Assembly (NCBI GenBank): GCA_038210375.1
Contig: JBBQWT010000046.1
Coordinates: 1-6,903, forward strand
Length of the DNA: 6,903 nt
Reading direction: 5' to 3'
From: JBBQWT01 sp038210375
Lineage (GTDB): Bacteria; Acidobacteriota; Terriglobia; Terriglobales; Acidobacteriaceae
The translations under genes and the position numbers were made by a program. The notes below the pieces were generated by a model, which was given only the letters and a program-made list of their open reading frames with translations, was not told where the DNA came from and made no database searches. This document shows positions 1 to 5,135 of this stretch, one piece after another. Each line of letters starts with the position of its first letter. Position 1 is the first letter of the stretch.

Positions 1-172
1 GGAAGAATTTCGCGAGCGTTTCGCCAACCCCTACGTGGCCGCCGAGCGCGGTTACGTCGATGCCATCATCTCGCCCAGCGAAACCCGGCAGAAATTAATT
101 ACCTCGCTGGAGATGCTGCGCAACAAGCGCGACAAAAACCCGGCCAAGAAGCACGGCAACATTCCGCTGTAG
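1..172 (+). CDS. Acyl-CoA carboxylase, carboxyltransferase (beta) subunit, C-terminal end
   Basis: This is the last 56 codons of a gene that begins left of the window; the frame opens at position 2 and ends at TAG 170-172. The peptide contains RFANPYVAAERGYVD, a later T-R-Q-K-L segment and the terminal KKHGNIPL. This is the characteristic C-terminus of the biotin-dependent carboxyltransferase beta subunits of propionyl-CoA or acetyl-CoA carboxylase and methylmalonyl-CoA decarboxylase alpha. These cytosolic enzymes move a carboxyl group between carboxybiotin and an acyl-CoA. The NPY-AA-RG-VD block is part of the C-terminal crotonase-like domain that contributes to the acyl-CoA site. The substrate (propionyl-, acetyl- or methylmalonyl-CoA) cannot be decided from this fragment, so no symbol is given. 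The gene is convergent with the peptidase gene to its right. Confidence 0.9.
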   Translation, partial: EEFRERFANPYVAAERGYVDAIISPSETRQKLITSLEMLRNKRDKNPAKKHGNIPL

Positions 173-189
173 GATGAGCGTAGCGGTTT

Positions 190-222
190 GGGTTTGATTG
201 GCGGTTGGGTTTGATTGGCGGC
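190..222 (+). repeat. 17-bp tandem duplication
   Basis: The unit GGGTTTGATTGGCGGTT occupies 190-206 and is followed at once by GGGTTTGATTGGCGG at 207-221, identical until its last bases. The preceding GCGGTTT at 183-189 continues the same pattern in part. It lies 17 nt after the carboxyltransferase stop codon. It is probably a replication-slippage duplication and I assign no function. Confidence 0.7.
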
Positions 223-278
223 GCCAAGCTCAAGAAGTTGTATAAGACTTTCTGGCTTGCGAAGATACCCTATGGACT

Positions 279-331
279 TGTCATCCTGGAGCGAGCCTTT
301 GCTTCTTGTTTGAGCGAAGGACCTGTGTTTT
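279..331 (+). repeat. Dispersed intergenic repeat (GTCATCCTGG...GAAGGACCTGTG type), copy 1
   Basis: The block starts TGTCATCCTGGAGCGAG and ends GAGCGAAGGACCTGTGTTTT. It resembles the extragenic repeats with GTCATYCTGA and GAAGGAYC ends that I associate with Acidobacteriota and some other soil bacteria. The middle is diverged. A second copy in opposite orientation lies at 478-527. The family assignment is from memory; only the shared ends of the two copies are seen directly. Confidence 0.5.
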
Positions 332-477
332 CTTTGAATCCGTCCAAGTCCGGGGCGCCGAAGATTATGATCGCCGTCGCCTCAAGCTCCGATCAGACGC
401 CGCGCTCGATCATCATCGTACCGTGGTCAGTATTCGGCGGAATTGAACCATCGGGTCAGCTGAGATTTTGCGGAGGG

Positions 478-527
478 TAGGGATTCTTCCTCACCCCGAT
501 AAAGCCGGGGGTCGTCAGAATGACATC
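478..527 (-). repeat. Dispersed intergenic repeat, inverted copy 2, with GC hairpin
   Basis: Read on the minus strand this begins TGTCATTCTGACGAC and ends GAGGAAGAATCCCT. It shares the GTCATYCTG and GAAGRAYCC ends with the copy at 279-331. Its core is a hairpin, CCCCG at 494-498 pairing with CGGGG at 506-510 around a 7-nt loop. It lies about 70 nt downstream of the peptidase stop codon, so the transcript of that gene could fold it and use it as a 3' stabiliser or weak terminator. There is no U tract to support intrinsic termination. Confidence 0.5.
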
Positions 528-579
528 CCGTTGGGAACTGGTTTGCTGAGCAAGAAACCGCGGGGTTTGCGAAAGTGAT

Positions 580-2259
580 TTACTTCCGGCTGCGCTGCGG
601 CTGGGCCTTGGCAAACTCGTCGCTAGGATTGTAATGCGGCAGCTCTGCGGCGTTGGCGACGCGCAACCCGATGGCCAGCGCGATCTCCGCTTCCTGCGCC
701 ATGCCTTCGAAGTTCCAGCTATCGCTGTATTCATCCGACGGCTGGTGGTAGTGGGCGCTGTTGAAGGCCTTGAACTGCTCCTCGCCCCAACCCGCGGGAC
801 GCCCGATGAAGTCAGAGCCTTCCTTCACGCTGATCGATGGCACCCCAACTTTGGCGAAGGGAAAGTGGTCGGAGCGATAGAACGAGCCCTGTTGGGGACG
901 GTCGTCGGGCGACACTTTTAATCCCCGCTCGCGGGCCACGTCTTCGACCACCGCCTGCAAGGTGGAACGCTCCGAGCCCAGCGGTTCGAAGTCTTTGGTC
1001 AAGCCATGAATGTTCATGGAATCGAGGTTCACGTCGGCGGCAGTGTTGGCGAGCGGGACCAGGGGATGGCGGGAATACCATTCGGCGCCCAGCAGGCCTT
1101 GTTCCTCGGCGGTGGGAAAGAGAAACAGGATGGACCGCCGCGGCCGCTTGGCGGCGGGCAGCCGGGTGATGGCTTCGGCGATGGCCAGCACCGCGCCGCA
1201 TCCCGAGGCGTTATCGACTGCGCCGTTATAAATGCGATCTCCTTTGGCGTCGGGCGCGCCGATGCCGAAGTGGTCCCAGTGCGCGGAAAAAACCACATAC
1301 TGGTTGCGCAGCGCGGGGGCGCGGCCCGGCAGGATGGCGGCCACGTTGTCGGCGGCGACCGCCTTGGTTTCACTCTTCAATTCGATGGAGGCCACCGCGT
1401 TGAGGCGCACCGGCTGAAAATCGCGGGTGGCGGCGCGCTGGCGCAGGTCGTCGAAGTCCTGACCGGCAGCGGCAAACATGCGATGCGCCGCGGCATCGGT
1501 CATCCACGAGCGCATCTTGAGATACGGCGTTCCCGGGTCAGACTGGTGGGCAATATCAAAACGCCATGCGCCGTTGGACGTGCGCACCACGCTCCAGGGA
1601 TAGCCCGCGGATTCGGTTGTATGCAGCAGGATCACGCCTTCCGCGCCGCGCCGTGCCGCTTCTTCAAATTTGTAGGTCCAGCGGCCGTAGTAGGTGAGCG
1701 CGCGCCCGCCAAAGAGGTTCGGTTCTTCAGCGGTGGCCGGAGGATCGTTGACCAGCATTACCAGGATTTTGCCGCGGTAATCTTCGGGGGCGCCCTTGTA
1801 ATCATTCCAGCGCTGCTCCGGCGCCGAAATGCCGTAGCCGACGAACACCAGCTCGTCATCCAGCTTCACTTCCGGGGTCTGCGCGCCGGTGAAGGGAACA
1901 AAATCGTCGAGGAATTTGAAAGTTTCAAGGCGATCTTTGCCCTGAGAATCTTTGCTCTTGATCAACATGGTGGTCGCCGGATCGGCTTTCACGCCGAACA
2001 GCGACACCGGCTGGGAGAAGCTGCCATTCGCTCCCGCGCCCTTGAGGCCCAGCGCCTTCAACTGGGCGGAAAGGTATTGCACCGCCCGCACTCCGCCGGG
2101 AGCGCCGGTGCCGCGGCCTTCGAATTCATCGCTGGCCAGCACCTTAATGTGGCGGCGCATGGTTTCCTGGTTGATCACGCTCCAGGGCTTGGAGGTTGGG
2201 GCGGCGACGGCAAAAACAACGAGCAGCAGGGCGGCGGAGGAAATTTTCAGGCAGGTCAT
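580..2259 (-). CDS. Secreted M28-family zinc aminopeptidase with PA domain
   Basis: A 559-residue metallopeptidase, probably exported, that should remove N-terminal residues from peptides. The start is ATG at 2259. A longer frame reaching 2376 exists, but its extra 39 residues are Arg/Gly-rich and overlap the upstream gene, whereas the ATG at 2259 opens directly into a signal peptide (MTCLKISS, a hydrophobic stretch to about residue 20, likely cut after AVAA). Residues about 135-250 look like a protease-associated (PA) insertion (DELVFVGYGIS, RGKILVMLVNDPP, GAEGVILLHT). The peptidase domain carries all expected metal and catalytic residues: His327 (SAHWDHFG), Asp349 (NGAVDNASG), Glu385-Glu386 (PTAEEQG), Asp413 (NLDSMN) and His505 (YHQPSDE). 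It is the last gene of a minus-strand cluster, 50 nt after the selenoprotein gene. No Shine-Dalgarno motif is visible; a promoter that would give an almost leaderless mRNA precedes it. The natural substrate is unknown. Confidence 0.93.
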   Translation of the reverse strand: MTCLKISSAALLLVVFAVAAPTSKPWSVINQETMRRHIKVLASDEFEGRGTGAPGGVRAVQYLSAQLKALGLKGAGANGSFSQPVSLFGVKADPATTMLIKSKDSQGKDRLETFKFLDDFVPFTGAQTPEVKLDDELVFVGYGISAPEQRWNDYKGAPEDYRGKILVMLVNDPPATAEEPNLFGGRALTYYGRWTYKFEEAARRGAEGVILLHTTESAGYPWSVVRTSNGAWRFDIAHQSDPGTPYLKMRSWMTDAAAHRMFAAAGQDFDDLRQRAATRDFQPVRLNAVASIELKSETKAVAADNVAAILPGRAPALRNQYVVFSAHWDHFGIGAPDAKGDRIYNGAVDNASGCGAVLAIAEAITRLPAAKRPRRSILFLFPTAEEQGLLGAEWYSRHPLVPLANTAADVNLDSMNIHGLTKDFEPLGSERSTLQAVVEDVARERGLKVSPDDRPQQGSFYRSDHFPFAKVGVPSISVKEGSDFIGRPAGWGEEQFKAFNSAHYHQPSDEYSDSWNFEGMAQEAEIALAIGLRVANAAELPHYNPSDEFAKAQPQRSRK

Positions 2260-2272
2260 AGTCGGTGGATCA

Positions 2273-2300
2273 AGTATAGCGAAGGCGGCTGTCCGGTCAG
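2273..2300 (-). promoter_or_regulatory. Candidate promoter of the M28 peptidase gene
   Basis: On the minus strand, TATACT (2278-2273) is preceded after 16 nt by CTGACC (2300-2295), which matches 4 of 6 consensus -35 bases. Transcription would begin near 2265, only about 5 nt before the ATG at 2259. That fits the lack of a ribosome site in front of the gene. It lies inside the 50-nt gap after the selenoprotein gene, so the peptidase could be made both from the operon and from its own start. Confidence 0.4.
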
Positions 2301-2309
2301 CGCCGGCAG

Positions 2310-2888
2310 TTATCCCGCGACCGCGTCCCGCCCCACGCCGAGCGAATCGGCCACGCGGTTGATGTAATTGAACCACGAAGCGATCAGGGTGATCTGCAGG
2401 ATACCGCGATCGTCGAAGCCAACTTCGTGCAAGCGCTGGTGGTCCTGGCGGGAGATGCGCGTAGCGTCCTTGGTCAGGGTCACGACGTAGTCGAGCATGG
2501 CGCGGTCCTGGGCGGAGATGTCCGCGCTGGTGTAGTCGCTTTGCAGCGCCGCCACCAGCGGCTCGTCGAGAGTCACTCTACGCAGAAACTCTGCGTGCGA
2601 TTCGATTCAATAGAAGCAACGATTAGTCACCGAGACCACGGTGGTGATCATCTCCTGCTGGCGGCGGGTCAGCGGCAGGTCGGGCGCCATCATAGCGCCG
2701 AAGGCGGCGAACGAATGATAAAGCGCCTGCGGAATCAGGCTGTGCGAGGCCACGATTCCGGCGGTGCCGTCCGGGGCCTTCTGCACCGGCGTCGAGTATT
2801 CCACGGGATACAGGTGGCGCTGCGATTCGATGGCTTCGCGCAGCTCATCATCGGCCTCTTCGATGGGGATGGTTCGAATCCAAGTCAT
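2310..2888 (-). CDS. AhpD-like peroxidase selenoprotein (carboxymuconolactone decarboxylase superfamily), in-frame UGA read as Sec
   Basis: I annotate one 192-residue protein from ATG 2888 to TAA 2310-2312, read through TGA at 2609-2607. Residues 1-93 and 95-192 are in the same frame, and together make a full-length, roughly 190-residue peroxidase-related AhpD-fold protein. Around the TGA the product reads VSVTNRCFY-(Sec94)-IESHAEFLRRV. The family has N-x-C-x-Y-C-x-x-S/H-H here, so the TGA replaces the second cysteine of CxxC. Glu79, Cys91, Sec94 and His98 keep the spacing of Glu118, Cys130, Cys133 and His137 of M. tuberculosis AhpD, where Cys133 attacks peroxide. The second half alone lacks the active site, and its GTG (2576) has no ribosome site. 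The likely role is cytosolic reduction of hydroperoxides using Cys91-Sec94. The gene starts 6 nt after the phosphoesterase stop, so translation is probably coupled. The alternative is a Cys-to-stop mutation or a read error. Confidence 0.82.
2580..2609 (-). promoter_or_regulatory. Candidate bacterial SECIS element after the in-frame UGA
   Basis: After TGA (2609-2607) come 10 nt, then ACGCAGA (2596-2590), loop GTT (2589-2587) and TCTGCGT (2586-2580). This is a perfect 7-bp stem. The loop begins 17 nt after the UGA and its first base is G. Bacterial SECIS elements, which SelB binds during selenocysteine insertion, are described as lying within the coding region just downstream of UGA, with the loop about 16-37 nt away and a G early in the loop. 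If the top A-U pair opens, the loop is AGUUU and contains a GU, as in E. coli fdhF. A weak extra pairing of UCGA (2605-2602) with UCGA (2569-2566) is possible. I see no bulged U like that of fdhF. The stem covers the codons for H-A-E-F-L-R, next to an AGA Arg codon that is unusual in such GC-rich DNA. Confidence 0.7.
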
Positions 2889-2894
2889 GACTGC

Positions 2895-3716
2895 TTAGCG
2901 GCCGAGCTGCAGCCGGATGGCGAGCCGCTCGGGGAGCTTGGCTTCCCTGATTTTTTCCTGCGTGGTCTTGATGTCGTAGGGGACGCGATGGAAAGTGATG
3001 TTCGCGGCCTCGGTATCGTAGAGGGCGAACGCGGCGCGCCAGTCATTGTCACGTGGTTGTCCGATGGAGCCGGGATTGATCAGATACCGGTAGTCCTTGC
3101 GCAAGCCCAACTCAAACGTTTCCGGTTCGTCGTCGTTCTGGTACTCCGGCCGCAATCCCATCCATTCGGCGCCGTTGCCGCAGAACGCTCCCTGGATGTG
3201 GGAGTGGCCGAAGAACGTGATCTTCGCCTGTTGATGCACCAGTGAGCCCACCGCATCTTTAAGGTCGAGCAGGTATTCATCTTCATCGATGGGCGAGCCG
3301 TGCACGCATTCCACCGGCGTTGCCAGGCTGATACTTGCGGGCAGAGCGGTGGTGGGCGAGGCGCCATCATTGCCCGCAGCGCCGGAGAGCTGGTTGATGA
3401 GCACCGGCCCGGCCGGCAACTTGCGCAGCCATTCGAGATGATCGGGGGTGAGATGGTGCATCGTCCACAGGGCGGCGGTGGCGGCGGTGGCATTGAAATC
3501 CTGCACCCCGGTGACGCCCGTGCACGCCTTGTCGTGGTTGCCGCGCACGAACACCTTTCCCAGGCCGCGGGCGATGGCGGTGACTTCGTTGGGACTGGCG
3601 CCGTAGCCGACGATGTCGCCCAGGTTGAAGACGTGATCATAGGCCGGCGCCGACTTCAGGCAGGCTTCCAGCGCTTCGAGGTTGGCATGGATGTCGCTAA
3701 TGAGGAGTATTCGCAA
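2895..3716 (-). CDS. Calcineurin-like metallophosphoesterase (YfcE/MJ0936-type)
   Basis: A 273-residue cytosolic two-metal phosphoesterase without a signal peptide. The motifs appear in order: Asp8-x-His10 (LLISDIHAN), Gly33-Asp34 (NLGDIVGYG), Gly59-Asn60-His61-Asp62, His139 (VHGSP) and Gly170-His171-Ser172-His173 (FFGHSHIQ), followed by NPGSIGQPRD at 214-223. These supply the dinuclear metal site of the calcineurin-like family. Related proteins hydrolyse phosphodiesters or phosphomonoesters in vitro, but the physiological substrate is not predictable. The start is TTG at 3716: an in-frame TGA lies only two codons upstream and the DIH motif begins at residue 8, so no ATG start is possible. 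Residues about 109-132 form a Gly/Ser/Pro/Ala-rich stretch that looks like an insertion between the GNHD and VHGSP motifs. The stop is 6 nt before the selenoprotein ATG, indicating an operon. Confidence 0.9.
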   Translation of the reverse strand: MRILLISDIHANLEALEACLKSAPAYDHVFNLGDIVGYGASPNEVTAIARGLGKVFVRGNHDKACTGVTGVQDFNATAATAALWTMHHLTPDHLEWLRKLPAGPVLINQLSGAAGNDGASPTTALPASISLATPVECVHGSPIDEDEYLLDLKDAVGSLVHQQAKITFFGHSHIQGAFCGNGAEWMGLRPEYQNDDEPETFELGLRKDYRYLINPGSIGQPRDNDWRAAFALYDTEAANITFHRVPYDIKTTQEKIREAKLPERLAIRLQLGR

Positions 3717-3806
3717 AGGTCAGCTTTCAAATCTGGAATGGCAATGAGGGTAACATTAAAAATTGCCGGCATTGCAATCGAGCGGTCGGGATGCTGCCGC
3801 CGCAGA

Positions 3807-3835
3807 AGTATACGATAACTCTTAGTTTATGGCAT
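3807..3835 (-). promoter_or_regulatory. Candidate promoter of the phosphoesterase-selenoprotein-peptidase cluster
   Basis: On the minus strand TATACT (3812-3807) is preceded after 17 nt by ATGCCA (3835-3830), matching 4 of 6 bases of the -35 consensus. Transcription would begin near 3800, leaving a leader of about 80 nt before the TTG at 3716. It sits in the 183-nt gap separating the native cluster from the AT-richer insert to its right, where a promoter for the cluster is needed. Confidence 0.4.
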
Positions 3836-3899
3836 TGCACATGGTGTTTTTCGCGCGCAATGCTTTGGGGTTCAGCCGGCAGGTTGGGGAAACGATTCA

Positions 3900-4067
3900 C
3901 TAAATCTTTGCGCCTAGAGCGCAGGAAGCGGAAGAGCGTTTGGGCTTCCGCTTCTTCGCTGTTTTCTCTGTGTCCAGCTTGGCTTTTAGCGCGCTGTGCG
4001 GAACTTTTGACAGTTTGCCCATCATCCTATCGAAGTTCTGAGAGTCTGTTCTATTTGCTTTTGCCAT
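3900..4067 (-). CDS. Small basic protein coupled to the DUF3800 gene
   Basis: A 55-residue protein. The start at ATG 4067 is chosen because GGAG (4077-4074) lies 6 nt upstream; a longer frame to 4091 adds eight residues with no better site. The N-terminal half reads TDSQNFDRMMGKLSKVPHSA and the tail is very basic (KKRKPKRSS). Short proteins with an N-F-D-x-x-M-x-x-L-x-x-V-P-H core and a Lys/Arg-rich tail recur, as I remember, beside DUF3800 genes in mobile regions. The first 17 nt overlap the end of the DUF3800 gene in another frame, so the two are translationally coupled. No known function. It may be an adaptor or nucleic-acid-binding partner of the DUF3800 protein; that is inference from charge and linkage only. 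Confidence 0.65.
   Translation of the reverse strand: MAKANRTDSQNFDRMMGKLSKVPHSALKAKLDTEKTAKKRKPKRSSASCALGAKI
3925..3954 (-). terminator. Perfect 10-bp inverted repeat in the 3' end of the small gene
   Basis: GAAGCGGAAG at 3925-3934 pairs exactly with CTTCCGCTTC at 3945-3954 around a 10-nt loop. It lies within the codons for the basic KKRKPKRSS tail, about 22 nt before the stop codon of the small gene. As RNA it would be a stable stem and could protect the 3' end or act as a weak terminator of the two-gene unit. No U tract follows, and the repetitive Lys/Arg/Ser codons may explain the symmetry by themselves. Confidence 0.35.
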
Positions 4068-4833
4068 GTTTAACTCCGGTCCTCGGATCAATTCCTTTTG
4101 CGGTACACAAGGCTATGAGCTGCGCGGTGGTTACCCTGGCGTGCATATTAGGTATAGCGCTTAAAAGCCACTGGAACGATTCTCGTGCCGGTAAACCAGT
4201 TCCCCTTTCCAGTTTGTCCAAGTAGAAGTATTGCTCCCAAGCATATTGGTCAACTCCTTGGAGACCAGCGAAATCATTTTTCTTTTTATAGATTGGTACC
4301 TCTGCACCATCGGCAACCATGAGTTCAGTAAATTTCCCCTGTTCGAAGTCCCCTTCCTCAAAAATGCATTCGACCGGAATTTGAACGTCAAAATCTTTCT
4401 CCCATCTAGCTATTCTAGTGAGACATATGCCCGCCCCAAGGGCATAGGGAGGAATTACCTCCCTCAACTCCAAGAGAGAACTGACTCCCTCATATATATT
4501 CATCGGCACAATTGCCGAGACTGCGCAGTTCACAAATGAGATTTGCGCGATACAAAGTTTGTCAAAAAACGCACGGGCCCTATTCTTGTCTTTGGCGATC
4601 TCTACGTAGTCAGCGCGGGCATTCCTTTGTTTCTCATAATTTTGATTGCGGCTAGCAGCTATGAACTCCGACATGTGAAACGGCAGTTCCACTCCATACT
4701 GGGAATGCGCATTCTTCCATGTGTGCTCAAACATTTGCCACTGCAAGTAGTTCGCAATATAGCCAGACACGATTACATGCGACTGATCTCTAGCGTTTCC
4801 CGCGGCGTCAAAATAAGCGGTGAACATTGGCAT
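4051..4833 (-). CDS. DUF3800 family protein
   Basis: A 260-residue protein recognised as DUF3800 from its layout: an N-terminal beta strand ending in an acidic residue followed by Gly-Asn (FTAYFDAAGN, Asp9; the usual form is YIDESGN), FHMSEF near residue 52, an acidic strand CIFEEGDFEQGKF (about 157-168), and LQGVDQYAWEQYF near 191-203, matching the common LQ-AD-xAW motif. DUF3800 is thought to have an RNase H-like fold with these acidic residues forming a possible metal site. The function is unproven, although members are frequent in mobile and defence-rich DNA. The start at ATG 4833 is supported by GAGG (4844-4841) 7 nt upstream. By eye the base composition is clearly more AT-rich than the flanking genes, suggesting acquisition. 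Its last 17 nt overlap the small basic gene. Here the usual D-E-S is D-A-A, so one common acidic position is missing. Confidence 0.8.
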   Translation of the reverse strand: MPMFTAYFDAAGNARDQSHVIVSGYIANYLQWQMFEHTWKNAHSQYGVELPFHMSEFIAASRNQNYEKQRNARADYVEIAKDKNRARAFFDKLCIAQISFVNCAVSAIVPMNIYEGVSSLLELREVIPPYALGAGICLTRIARWEKDFDVQIPVECIFEEGDFEQGKFTELMVADGAEVPIYKKKNDFAGLQGVDQYAWEQYFYLDKLERGTGLPARESFQWLLSAIPNMHARVTTAQLIALCTAKGIDPRTGVKHGKSK

Positions 4834-4962
4834 TAATCGACCTCGTGGGTTCTCTGACCCAACGAACAGAAATGCCGCAAGACGGTCCGCTCCTGAGAAG
4901 CCATGGCGGCAATCTTACCCTCTGCGGATGGACGCTCGGGACTCAATCAACCTCTCGTCACA

Positions 4963-5014
4963 GCGGCTGAAGCCGCAATTTCGGAGGATTCTATTCAGCG
5001 GCCTGAAGGCCGCT
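4963..5014. repeat. Doublet of GCGGC-TGAA-GCCGC palindromes
   Basis: GCGGC-TGAA-GCCGC at 4963-4976 is followed 20 nt later by a longer version, AGCGGCC-TGAA-GGCCGCT, at 4997-5014. Both have the same TGAA tetraloop. The second is followed by GCTTCCGCCTAAACCCAAAA. Palindromes of this kind (AGCGGC-TRAA-GCCGCT then a CCCAAAA tail) are dispersed between genes in Acidobacteriota as far as I recall. They lie at the edge of the AT-richer insert and may mark its boundary. A terminator or mRNA-stabilising role in either direction is possible but not shown. Confidence 0.6.
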
Positions 5015-5090
5015 GCTTCCGCCTAAACCCAAAAATCTGAGAAGCAAAATCCCTTTCCCAAACGATCTAGTTGCGACACTGACTCTTCAG

Positions 5091-5107
5091 GCAAGTCCAC
5101 TACTTGC
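5091..5107 (-). terminator. Stem-loop downstream of the ABC ATPase gene
   Basis: GCAAGT (5091-5096) pairs with ACTTGC (5102-5107) around a 5-nt loop, 28 nt past the TGA of the ABC gene on the minus strand. It is placed where a terminator belongs, but the stem is only 6 bp and there is no following U tract, so function is uncertain. Confidence 0.3.
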
Positions 5108-5135
5108 TTACCAACCTTAACTTGCGAACCCTCGG

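Larger units (their letters stand above)
173..579. other. Convergent intergenic region with repeats, no gene
   Basis: About 400 nt separate two convergent stop codons (TAG at 170-172 on + and TAA at 580-582 on -). An open frame of 91 codons on + (205-480) lacks a convincing ribosome site, resembles no family I know and runs through repeat sequence, so I do not call it. The region holds a short tandem duplication (190-222) and two copies of a dispersed repeat in opposite orientation (279-331 and 478-527). An imperfect stem pairs roughly 224-240 with 247-260 but has no T tract, so no clear intrinsic terminator is seen for the carboxyltransferase gene. Confidence 0.7.
4834..5135. other. Intergenic region between the ABC gene and the DUF3800 gene
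   Basis: About 300 nt without a gene that I can support. It contains a 5-bp stem TGGGT/ACCCA (4846-4861), which in the DUF3800 leader lies directly upstream of the GAGG ribosome site. It also holds a doublet of GC-rich palindromes (4963-5014) and a stem-loop 28 nt past the ABC stop codon (5091-5107). No tRNA or good promoter consensus was seen. Confidence 0.6.

Noticed and set aside
205..480. A 91-codon open frame on + in the left intergenic region
   Set aside because: It runs through dispersed repeat sequence, has no ribosome site and resembles no protein family.
1006..2367. A 453-codon open frame on + opposite the M28 peptidase
   Set aside because: It lies wholly antisense to a peptidase with every catalytic motif, has Gly/Arg/His-rich shadow composition and matches no family.
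2260..2376. The N-terminal extension of the M28 peptidase to 2376
   Set aside because: It would overlap the selenoprotein gene, is Arg/Gly-rich, and would bury the signal peptide that starts at residue 40 of the long form.
2310..2576. A separate 88-codon gene starting at GTG 2576
   Set aside because: It lacks the CxxC active site, has no ribosome site, begins just after the hairpin, and continues the upstream frame through the TGA.
2427..3245. A 272-codon open frame on + across the selenoprotein and phosphoesterase
   Set aside because: It crosses two real minus-strand genes and shows no recognisable domain.
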